A stretch of 10,502 bases of DNA from Clostridia bacterium (GTDB taxonomy: Bacteria; Bacillota_A; Clostridia; Oscillospirales; CAG-272), in contig JAFTSR010000248.1 of the NCBI GenBank assembly GCA_017467225.1, positions 1-10,502 of the forward strand, read 5' to 3'. The notes beneath the pieces were generated by a model, which did no database searches, had not been told where the DNA came from, and was given only the letters and a program-made list of their open reading frames with translations. Numbering within the stretch: position 1 is the stretch's first letter; each line of letters begins with the position of its first letter. Shown in pieces: positions 1 to 6,587 of the stretch. Made by a program: the position numbers and the translations under genes.

Positions 1-15
1 CAGGGCAGAGCCCTG
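1..15 (-). terminator. Possible terminator hairpin, cut by window edge
   Basis: CAGGGC (1-6) and GCCCTG (10-15) form a perfect 6-bp stem around an AGA loop, about 20 bases past the stop codon of the minus-strand exonuclease gene. Read on the minus strand, any T-tract would lie beyond the window, so a terminator cannot be confirmed. The stem may also be longer than is visible here. Confidence 0.35.
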
Positions 16-35
16 CTCGCCGAAGGCACGCTTTC

Positions 36-1262
36 TCACACCAAAACTTCCTCGTCCTCGGTTTCGGGCTCCTCGGCATAGACCTCCTCGGCCTCCTCGT
101 CATTCCGGGCGGGGTGGCGGAGGTTGTGGACGGGCACGGGGAAGGAGGGTACGTCTAGCGACGCATCCTGCTCACCGGCGTAGTAGCGAGGGAACAGCTT
201 GTGCCAGACGCGGCAGCAAGCGAAGGTATCAGCCACGGAGGAGTGGGGAATACCGTCCCAGTCGATACCAAAGCAGGCCATGGCGTCAACCAGTGAGGCG
301 TGCAGCACGTCGGGACGATGCTCGTGAATAAAGCGAACGAATTCGTTGGCGCAGCAGCGAACCTTGTCGTGCAGGGCATCTCTCTCGGCCTCGGTCTCGT
401 AAATGTACTTGATGTGGCTGTAGTCGGTTGAAACACCGTAAGCGATCAGATTGTCTGCGTTTTCGAACAGCTCCTTGATCTTGGGTGTCAGCTCTGCCAG
501 CGTCGGTGCGTCCTGCACCATGGCGGGCGTGATGCCGTGGATCTTCTCGGTGCGCTTCCACTTTTTCTTGTGGATGGGGCGGATCAGCGTGTCCATGATC
601 AGCTGCTCGTTGCCGTCCACGATGGAGATCGAAATAATCTCATCGTGATCGTACACGCCGGTCAGCTCCAGATCGAAGAACAGCACGCGGGAGGGATCCA
701 TGCCGTAGTATGCGTGGCGGTGCGCGTCACCCTCGACGCGCTGCTGCGCCATCTCCTCCTCGTAGCACTTCTTGCACAGCTTGCGGCGGTAGCGAACCTC
801 CTTGTTGCAGCGGATGCAGTTGAGAGGCAGGCGGACGGCCGTCTTTTTGTCGTACAGATACAGAATACTCTTGTCGCCCTTGTAGGTGTAAGCGACCGGC
901 TCCTCGTGTACCTCGTACATCATCTGCTTGAGGCGATCCTCGGTATAGTAGCCGTAGGATGCCGCGCGGCGCACGCTCATGCGCTCGATGACCGTTCCGG
1001 ACTCCAGCGTCATTTCCTCGCGGGGCTTGGTGGTATCCTTGTACCACAGCTCGGGCGGGGTCTCCTTGACGCGGGACGGATCAAAATAGTAGATGGTCGA
1101 GCCGTCGGTGCTGATGTCGTAGGCAACGGGGTCGCCCACGGGGGACAGATGCATCTGCGAGAGCATGGCGCGGGTCAGATAGCACTTGCTGTCCAGCTCT
1201 TTTTTCTTGATCCTATGGATCTTTGCGCCGGAGCGCAGGGTAATGGTGTTGTTATTGTTCAA
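36..1262 (-). CDS. DEDDh 3'-5' exonuclease with duplicated N-terminal unit and zinc motif
   Basis: The protein has 408 residues. Its C-terminal half is a DnaQ/PolC-like exonuclease domain (about 192-365). ExoI is FDLELTG with D197 and E199; HGIT follows near 242; ExoII supplies D280; ExoIII is HSSVADT with H340 and D345. All five DEDDh catalytic positions are present, so hydrolysis of nucleic acid from the 3' end with two metal ions is expected. Before it lies CIRC-x10-CKKC (C149, C152, C163, C166), a likely zinc-binding motif. The N-terminus holds two gapless copies of a ~55-residue unit (7-61 and 84-138) that I do not recognise. The tail (387-408) is very acidic. The start is the TTG at 1262, placed 6 nt after a perfect AAGGAGG. 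The reading frame stays open up to an ATG at 1460, but that lies upstream of the promoter. Substrate and cellular role are unknown; DNA repair or RNA processing are both possible. Confidence 0.85.
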   Translation of the reverse strand: MNNNNTITLRSGAKIHRIKKKELDSKCYLTRAMLSQMHLSPVGDPVAYDISTDGSTIYYFDPSRVKETPPELWYKDTTKPREEMTLESGTVIERMSVRRAASYGYYTEDRLKQMMYEVHEEPVAYTYKGDKSILYLYDKKTAVRLPLNCIRCNKEVRYRRKLCKKCYEEEMAQQRVEGDAHRHAYYGMDPSRVLFFDLELTGVYDHDEIISISIVDGNEQLIMDTLIRPIHKKKWKRTEKIHGITPAMVQDAPTLAELTPKIKELFENADNLIAYGVSTDYSHIKYIYETEAERDALHDKVRCCANEFVRFIHEHRPDVLHASLVDAMACFGIDWDGIPHSSVADTFACCRVWHKLFPRYYAGEQDASLDVPSFPVPVHNLRHPARNDEEAEEVYAEEPETEDEEVLV

Positions 1263-1268
1263 AACGAG

Positions 1269-1275
1269 CCTCCTT
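1269..1275 (-). promoter_or_regulatory. Ribosome binding site that fixes a TTG start
   Basis: On the minus strand AAGGAGG is followed by a 6-nt spacer and TTG at 1262-1260. No in-frame ATG further upstream has a comparable site, so this decides the start of the exonuclease. Confidence 0.8.
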
Positions 1276-1415
1276 GTAGGTCCCGCCGTCCGAGAGCATG
1301 TACGAAGCGGCGCTGACACTTGTGGGTAGAAATAATATAGTAGAAGATTTATCCGTAAGCGGCATGGCCGCATGGGTTCGGTATCGCGTGACATCAAAAA
1401 ATTCACAATCAAGAT

Positions 1416-1444
1416 ATTATACCATACGCTGTGCCAAAAAGCAA
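1416..1444 (-). promoter_or_regulatory. Sigma-A-like promoter of the exonuclease gene
   Basis: Read on the minus strand: -35 TTGCTT (1444-1439), 17-bp spacer, then TGG and a perfect TATAAT (1421-1416), giving an extended -10. The predicted transcript starts near 1409, leaving a leader of about 147 nt before the TTG start. The -35 box matches consensus only in part. Confidence 0.6.
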
Positions 1445-1557
1445 GTATAATTTCATGCATTTTTGCGATTTTTCCGCGTTTTCGATCAGGAATTTCTTGC
1501 AGGTCGGAAAGCGGCTCAAAAAGAGTGGAAAAAACAACAAAATTTGAAGATTTTTAC

Positions 1558-1587
1558 TTGACACCAGCAACGTTTGTATGGTACAAT
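1558..1587 (+). promoter_or_regulatory. Sigma-A-like promoter of the first lipoprotein gene
   Basis: TTGACA (1558-1563), 18-bp spacer ending in TGG, and TACAAT (1582-1587). The predicted start is near 1594, so the untranslated leader is only about 23 nt. A ribosome binding site (GGAGG at 1605-1609) sits 7 nt before the ATG. The layout closely matches the promoter at 4011-4040. Confidence 0.8.
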
Positions 1588-1616
1588 AAAGCCAATACCC
1601 CAAAGGAGGACAGAAA

Positions 1617-3959
1617 ATGAAGAGATTTTTGAGCTTGCTTGCTTTGCTGCTCTGCCTTGCATGCATCATGGGCATGGCACTGGCTTGCACCGACGTGGAC
1701 GAGCCGGAGCAGACGCCCGGCGAGGACGATCCCGCAGGCGAGGAGCCTGTGCCCGAGATCGAAACCGTTGACCTTCTGGGCAGCGGCGCGTCAACCATTC
1801 GCGTGGTCAGAGGTGACCAATATACCGTAGAAAACACCTCCACCAAGGCTGCCATGCAACTGCGTGAGGGTTTGATGAGCGCCACCGGCGTCGAGGTGGG
1901 CATCGTGACCGACTATGAGACAGACACCGACGATATTCTGGAGTTTGTCGTCGGCAAGACCAACCGCACCATCGGCACGCAGCTTGATCTGGCGCTGGAA
2001 AAGAATCAGTTCTTTGTCTATTACGACGGCAAGGACGTTCTGCTGACGGCGAATACTGAGCATGGCGTGCAGCTGGCGGTTGAGTATTTCCTTGCGAACT
2101 ACGTCAAGGATGGCAAGTGCGCCATTCCCGTAAAGCTGGACTATATCGGCTCCTTTGAGCTGCCGCCCGATGTGTACATCATCAACGATATCCGCTACAT
2201 CGGTCAGTCCACGGGGGACGAGGACTGGAACGATACCGTTCGTCTGTATACCGCGCTGCAGGGCCGGTTGAATAAGAATGCCAAAGAGAACGGCTTTTAC
2301 GTGTATCAGATCGACGCCAACGATCCGTATAACTCTACCAACGACCGCTTCTGGCTGAATTACATCATGGGCGAGGGCAAGATGTTAGAGGGTAGTACGC
2401 TGATCGAGCTGAAGACCTGGCAGGAGCTTTGGGATGCGCTGGGCTCTTACGTAACCGAGGCAGGTATTGTCGTTTGGGATCCGAACGTTCCTTCGACCTC
2501 CAACGTTGCGGCAACCGTTTGCTCGGTCGAGGGTTATCTGCCCGTGCGCTACGATACCGATGCAGACAGCATGTACACCTGGCTGACGAACAAGGGCGTT
2601 GAGGTCAAGCTCGACCTTTGCAATATGTTCACCGGTGAGCTTGGCACCAAGATCGCAGATACCGATATTGACTCCACCGGCTCGATTAAGTGTGACCCGT
2701 ATCTGTGGGCGATGGAAAAGTACATGGATCGCTGCAATCCCGAGATGCTGGCGTATGCGCTGGACGGCGCTTCCGCTGTGGCAAGTAACCCCGTGGCGAA
2801 GAAGTCCACGGTAGGCATCGGTCCGGCTGCCAATCAGCTGTACAGCCACGATTATTACATTTATAACGAATGCTTCTTTATCGACCTGACCTGCGTTGCC
2901 GATGAGAAGCCCTGCGACGACCCCGATCAGCCTATGGGCACCGACGCCAAGACGCTGGAGACCATCCTCTCCACCATGGAAGAGAGAAATAACGGTAAGT
3001 TCTCCAAGCTGATGGGCTTCCCGCCCTGGTACATGAAGTACACCGTGTTCAACAACAACGGTAAGACCCCCGAGGTAGGCCTGGAGTGGGCGTTCGTTGC
3101 CTTTATCACCAAGTATAATTTCATCAAGGAGGCTGACGCATGGAATCCCTCCTGGATGACCAACGCCTCGGTCTACTGCCAATACGAGATGACCACCGAG
3201 AAGTTTGAGAACAACAAGTCGCCGGTCGACGAGGTGTTTGATAAGAGCATTCGCTATTTCTCGCTTTATATCGGTGACTACGACTCCTCGGCATGGCTCA
3301 AGCTGATGGTTCCCGACTGCTTCAAGCCGAATGATCTCCGAGGTGAGATTCCTATGATGTGGGCGTTCAACCCCAACCTGGCGGATCGCGTGCCCATGAT
3401 CTTTGATTACGTCTACGAGAACAAGACCGAGCTGGACTATTTCACCACGGGTGACACCGGAGCGGGCTACGTTTTCCCCAACAAGCTCAAGGATCTGGAT
3501 ATGTGGATCGAGTACAACGAGCCTTATATGGATAAGTTCGATATGGATATCGTCGGCTTTATTATTGACAACGAGGGGCTGCGCAAGGACGTTTTGGAGG
3601 CTTATACCGAGATCACGCCCTATGGTGCCTTTACCAACGTGGGAACGTATGCCAATAGTTATCTGACCGTTATGGATGAAGAGTGGGTCTTCTTGCGTGA
3701 GCATGATATTTATCCCAATGACAGCGAGGACTGGATGCCGGAGATGGTCAATCAGTTTACGCGCTACGGCAAGTATAACTTTGCCGGATTCCGCTGCATC
3801 CGTCAGTACACGCCGAGAATCGTTGATTCGGTCAATCGCTTCGTGGAGTGGGCGAATGCCAGAAACGATGGCTACGAGTATATGTATGTCGATACCTACA
3901 CTCTCTTTGATCTGATCCTGCAATCTGAGCAGGGTGCCTGGGTTTATAGCTGGGATTAA
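1617..3959 (+). CDS. Lipoprotein, GxGYxYP-family putative glycoside hydrolase (paralog 1)
   Basis: 780 residues. A lipoprotein signal peptide (KR start, hydrophobic core, ALAC with Cys24) predicts export and lipid anchoring on the outer face of the membrane, followed by a D/E/P-rich linker (about 25-48). Residues ~50-175 look like the alpha/beta domain that often precedes glycoside hydrolase catalytic domains, with GKTNR at 113-117. From about 190 the pattern fits the GxGYxY N-terminal domain, including LQGRLN at 214-219. The family motif GAGYVFP lies at 615-621 in the C-terminal domain. The family is named for this motif, and its hydrolase activity is inferred rather than shown in anything I know; I cannot assign catalytic residues or substrate. 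The gene has its own promoter and terminator. A same-length paralog follows directly downstream. A sugar-binding or structural role without catalysis is the main alternative. Confidence 0.85.
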   Translation: MKRFLSLLALLLCLACIMGMALACTDVDEPEQTPGEDDPAGEEPVPEIETVDLLGSGASTIRVVRGDQYTVENTSTKAAMQLREGLMSATGVEVGIVTDYETDTDDILEFVVGKTNRTIGTQLDLALEKNQFFVYYDGKDVLLTANTEHGVQLAVEYFLANYVKDGKCAIPVKLDYIGSFELPPDVYIINDIRYIGQSTGDEDWNDTVRLYTALQGRLNKNAKENGFYVYQIDANDPYNSTNDRFWLNYIMGEGKMLEGSTLIELKTWQELWDALGSYVTEAGIVVWDPNVPSTSNVAATVCSVEGYLPVRYDTDADSMYTWLTNKGVEVKLDLCNMFTGELGTKIADTDIDSTGSIKCDPYLWAMEKYMDRCNPEMLAYALDGASAVASNPVAKKSTVGIGPAANQLYSHDYYIYNECFFIDLTCVADEKPCDDPDQPMGTDAKTLETILSTMEERNNGKFSKLMGFPPWYMKYTVFNNNGKTPEVGLEWAFVAFITKYNFIKEADAWNPSWMTNASVYCQYEMTTEKFENNKSPVDEVFDKSIRYFSLYIGDYDSSAWLKLMVPDCFKPNDLRGEIPMMWAFNPNLADRVPMIFDYVYENKTELDYFTTGDTGAGYVFPNKLKDLDMWIEYNEPYMDKFDMDIVGFIIDNEGLRKDVLEAYTEITPYGAFTNVGTYANSYLTVMDEEWVFLREHDIYPNDSEDWMPEMVNQFTRYGKYNFAGFRCIRQYTPRIVDSVNRFVEWANARNDGYEYMYVDTYTLFDLILQSEQGAWVYSWD

Positions 3960-3967
3960 ACTTATCG

Positions 3968-4000
3968 GGTTGCCTTCCTTTGGGGAGGCAACCTTTTTTT
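3968..4000 (+). terminator. Intrinsic terminator after paralog 1
   Basis: GGTTGCCTTCC (3968-3978) pairs with GGGAGGCAACC (3983-3993) in an 11-bp stem with one G-T wobble and a 4-nt loop, followed by seven T (3994-4000). It starts 9 bases after the stop codon and ends 10 bases before the next -35 box, so it should separate the two paralogs transcriptionally. Confidence 0.92.
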
Positions 4001-4010
4001 GAAAATCCTG

Positions 4011-4040
4011 TTGACAAAGGAATGGTGAATATGATAAAAT
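4011..4040 (+). promoter_or_regulatory. Sigma-A-like promoter of the second lipoprotein gene
   Basis: TTGACA (4011-4016), 18-bp spacer ending in TGA, and TAAAAT (4035-4040), a TG-extended -10. The predicted start is near 4047 with a leader of about 25 nt. AAGGAG (4059-4064) lies 7 nt before the ATG. The AATAAAGC at the -10 and just after it is shared with the promoter of paralog 1. Confidence 0.78.
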
Positions 4041-4071
4041 AAAGCATCTATTACGAAAAAGGAGAAAACGT

Positions 4072-6414
4072 ATGAAAAGAGTATTTAACCTTGCGTGCTT
4101 GCTCTTGTGCCTGGCACTGGCCATGACTGTGCTTCTGGCCTGCAATCCGGTTGACCCCGACGAGACGCCCGGGCAGGATCAGAGTGAGCAGCCCGAGCCC
4201 TCCGTACCCCAGACGGTCGACGTCCTCAAGGATGGCGCGACTGCCTTCCGCGTGGTCAGAGGTGATCTGCTCACCGTGAACGATACATCTGTCAAGGCCG
4301 CGGTCACCCTGCGTCAGACGATGGCCGATATGTCCGGTGCCAAGGTCGGTATCGTGACCGACTATGAAAAGTCTTCTGTCGATATCCCCGAGATTCTGGT
4401 CGGAGAGACCAACCGCCCAATCTCTGCGCAAATGGCTGAGGGGCTGGCGGAGAACGAGTTTGTCGTCTGCTACGACGGCAAGGATATCGTGCTGATCGGT
4501 AAGACGCAGTACGGTACGCAAAAGGCTGTCGAGTATTTTATGCAGACCTATTTTGGCTACAATGTCGAGGACGGTACGGTTACCAATACCAATGTTTCCG
4601 TCCCGATTGATCTGAACTACCGCGGCTCCTTCCCACTGCCTACCAAGGTATATTACCTCAAGGGAATTCAGAACATCGGTTGGGCCGGCAACAACGAAGA
4701 TTATAATGACGTTGTTCGTCTGTATACCTGCCTGCAGGGTAGCCTGAACAAGAAGGCGGCCGAGAACGGCTTTTATATCTATCAGATGGACCCTGAGTTT
4801 GGCAAGGTGGATGACTTCTGGCTGGAATACATCATGGGCCCGGGGAAGCTGCTGGCCGATGCCGAGATCGTTGAGCTGAGCAAGTGGTCCGATCTGTGGG
4901 ATGCGCTGGGCAGCTATATCCAAAAGGCCGGCATCGTTCTGTGGGATCCCTCCGTTCCCGCAACCTCCAACGTCGCCTCTACCATCTGCTCGGTGGAGGG
5001 CTACCTGCCCGTGCGCTATGACACCGACAAGAACAGCCTGTACAGCTGGCTGACCGAAAAGGGCGTCGAGGTCAAAATGGACCTTTGCGGCATGTTCAAC
5101 GATGCCAAGAAGGGAAGTAAAATTGCCGATACCGATATCGATTCCACCGGCTCGATCAAGTGCGACCCGTATCTGTGGGCTCTGCAGCAGTATGGTGACC
5201 GCGTCAATCCCGAAATGGTCGCCTACACGCTGGACGGCGCATCGCAGGTGCAGGGTAACCCCATCTATGACCGTGCCAACGTTTCCACCGGCCCCGGTGC
5301 GAACCAGCTCTACAGCCATGATTACTACATTTATAATGAGTGCTTCTTCGTTGACCTGACCTGCCGTGCCGATGAGGCTCCCTGCGACGATCCGACGCAG
5401 GAGTTGGGCACCGACGCCAAGACGCTTGGCACCATCCTCGGCTTTTTCCAGAACCGCAATAACGGCAAGTTCGGCAAGCTGATGGGATTCCCCCCCTGGT
5501 ATATGAAGTACACCAAATTCAACGATTGGGGCAAGAGCGGTGAGGTCGAGCTGGAGTGGATGTTCGTTGCCTTTATCACCGGCTACGATTTCATCAAGGA
5601 GGCGGATGCATGGCATCCCTCGCATATGACCAATGCGTCTCTCTACTGCCAGTACGAGATGACCACCGAGAAGTTTGAGAATAACGATGCGCCGCTGAAT
5701 GAGACATTTGACGACCGCGTCCGCTACTTTACCGTGTACATCGGCGACTACGATTCCTCCGCATGGCTCAAGATGATGGTTCCCGATTGCTTCGAGAGCA
5801 AACAGCGCGGCCAGATTCCCATGATGTGGGCGTTCAACCCTAACCTGTCCGACCGTGTTCCCATGATTTTCGACTACGTCTACGAGAATAAGACCGAAAA
5901 CGATTATTTCGTGACCGGCGACAGCGGTGCAGGCTACGTCTTCCCGTCCCGCCTGGCTGATTTGGATAAATGGGTGGAGTATAACCAGCCGTATCTGGAG
6001 AAGTTCGATATGGATATCGTCGGCTTTATCATCGACGATCAGAAGATGACGCTGGAGAGAATGGAGGCATACGCCAAGATCACGCCGCTGGGCGGCTTTG
6101 TCAACACCGGTAATTACCTGACCGTTCTGAATGACGAGACGGTATTCCTCAGAATGTGGGGCTCAATTCAGCCGCCGCACAATACCGACGAGACGCGCGA
6201 GGGCATGTATAATGAGATCAAAGGCAGCGGCACCAACTTTGCCGCCTACCGTACCATCCGCCAGTACACGCCGGGGCTGGTCAGCTTCGTCAAGGACTTT
6301 ATTGAGTTTGCCGAGGCCAAGAATGATAAGTACAGCTACCAGTACGTCGATATGTACACGCTGTTCGATTTGATCCTCCAGTCCGGACAGGGTAAGCACG
6401 TCTACAGCAAATAA
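4072..6414 (+). CDS. Lipoprotein, GxGYxYP-family putative glycoside hydrolase (paralog 2)
   Basis: 780 residues, clearly homologous to the preceding gene over the whole length. The signal peptide ends in LLAC with Cys24, a better lipobox than in paralog 1, followed by a D/E/P/Q-rich linker. GETNR lies at 111-115, LQGSLN at 221-226 and the family motif GAGYVFP at 619-625. Long shared blocks include SVEGYLPVRYDTD, DTDIDSTGSIKCDPYLWA, LMGFPPWYMKYT and DRVPMIFDYVYENKTE. Differences cluster in the N-terminal third and in the stretch after the family motif (about 655-720). Relative to paralog 1 it has about 7 extra residues before 220 and matching losses later, so the equal length is coincidental. 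Expected location is the outer membrane face; substrate and catalytic residues are not known. It has its own promoter and terminator and is probably transcribed alone. Confidence 0.85.
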   Translation: MKRVFNLACLLLCLALAMTVLLACNPVDPDETPGQDQSEQPEPSVPQTVDVLKDGATAFRVVRGDLLTVNDTSVKAAVTLRQTMADMSGAKVGIVTDYEKSSVDIPEILVGETNRPISAQMAEGLAENEFVVCYDGKDIVLIGKTQYGTQKAVEYFMQTYFGYNVEDGTVTNTNVSVPIDLNYRGSFPLPTKVYYLKGIQNIGWAGNNEDYNDVVRLYTCLQGSLNKKAAENGFYIYQMDPEFGKVDDFWLEYIMGPGKLLADAEIVELSKWSDLWDALGSYIQKAGIVLWDPSVPATSNVASTICSVEGYLPVRYDTDKNSLYSWLTEKGVEVKMDLCGMFNDAKKGSKIADTDIDSTGSIKCDPYLWALQQYGDRVNPEMVAYTLDGASQVQGNPIYDRANVSTGPGANQLYSHDYYIYNECFFVDLTCRADEAPCDDPTQELGTDAKTLGTILGFFQNRNNGKFGKLMGFPPWYMKYTKFNDWGKSGEVELEWMFVAFITGYDFIKEADAWHPSHMTNASLYCQYEMTTEKFENNDAPLNETFDDRVRYFTVYIGDYDSSAWLKMMVPDCFESKQRGQIPMMWAFNPNLSDRVPMIFDYVYENKTENDYFVTGDSGAGYVFPSRLADLDKWVEYNQPYLEKFDMDIVGFIIDDQKMTLERMEAYAKITPLGGFVNTGNYLTVLNDETVFLRMWGSIQPPHNTDETREGMYNEIKGSGTNFAAYRTIRQYTPGLVSFVKDFIEFAEAKNDKYSYQYVDMYTLFDLILQSGQGKHVYSK

Positions 6415-6422
6415 TTTTTCAC

Positions 6423-6454
6423 GGGCACAACCATCGGTTGTGCCCCCCTTTTTT
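6423..6454 (+). terminator. Intrinsic terminator after paralog 2
   Basis: GGGCACAACC (6423-6432) and GGTTGTGCCC (6436-6445) form a perfect 10-bp stem with loop ATC. Three more C and then six T (6449-6454) follow. It begins 8 bases after the stop codon and precedes the exporter promoter. Confidence 0.9.
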
Positions 6455-6475
6455 GAAATTCAACTGCGCGGATAC

Positions 6476-6504
6476 TTGACATGCTCTGCTAATTGTGATA
6501 TAAT
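6476..6504 (+). promoter_or_regulatory. Near-consensus promoter of the ABC exporter operon
   Basis: TTGACA (6476-6481), 17-bp spacer ending in TGA, and TATAAT (6499-6504): both hexamers are perfect and the -10 is TG-extended. Transcription should start near 6511, giving a leader of about 77 nt before the ATG at 6588. Such a strong core promoter suggests that any control acts by repression or in the leader. Confidence 0.88.
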
Positions 6505-6515
6505 GGTAAAACTGC

Positions 6516-6544
6516 GACGCGCGTCCGACACAGGACGCATTTTT
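6516..6544 (+). promoter_or_regulatory. Palindrome and terminator-like hairpin in the exporter leader
   Basis: GACGCGCGTC (6516-6525) is a perfect 10-bp palindrome just after the predicted transcription start, where a repressor could sit. Its right half is also the left arm of an RNA hairpin: GCGTCC (6521-6526) with GGACGC (6533-6538), 6-nt loop, then A and five T (6540-6544). This looks like a short attenuator. A second, imperfect hairpin (6546-6566) lies between it and the ribosome binding site at 6571-6576. The function is inferred from position and form only. Confidence 0.4.
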
Positions 6545-6587
6545 CCTGCCTGCTTCAAGCGGACAGAGCAAAGGAGATGATTTTTGC

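Larger units (their letters stand above)
1263..1616. other. Divergent intergenic region
   Basis: These 354 bases separate the minus-strand exonuclease from the plus-strand lipoprotein gene. They hold a minus-strand promoter (1416-1444), a minus-strand leader of roughly 147 nt (about 1263-1409) and a plus-strand promoter (1558-1587). The leader contains a small inverted repeat, GCGGC/GCCGC around a 3-nt loop (1359-1371), and otherwise no structure I recognise as a riboswitch. Bases 1445-1557 are AT-rich and appear non-coding. Confidence 0.6.

Noticed and set aside
537..1316. Plus-strand open frame of 259 codons opposite the exonuclease
   Set aside because: The opposite frame carries all DEDDh residues and the zinc motif; this one has no motif and no ribosome binding site.
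1252..1365. 37-codon minus-strand frame in the exonuclease leader, overlapping its start
   Set aside because: No ribosome binding site precedes its ATG, which falls in a small hairpin loop, and the peptide has no recognisable feature.
1446..1451. Plus-strand TATAAT
   Set aside because: The expected -35 position (1423-1428) reads CATACG, and a better promoter with both elements lies at 1558-1587.
1562..1583. Possible LacI/CcpA-type operator centred on AACGTT within the first lipoprotein promoter
   Set aside because: Only the central six bases are symmetric; pairs further out mostly mismatch, and the second promoter has no equivalent.
2385..5625. Long minus-strand open frames opposite the two lipoprotein genes (2385-4145 and 4051-5625)
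   Set aside because: They lie antisense to well-supported genes with signal peptides, promoters and terminators. Their translations show no domain and are biased toward H, I, L, R and V as expected from reverse reading of the sense codons.
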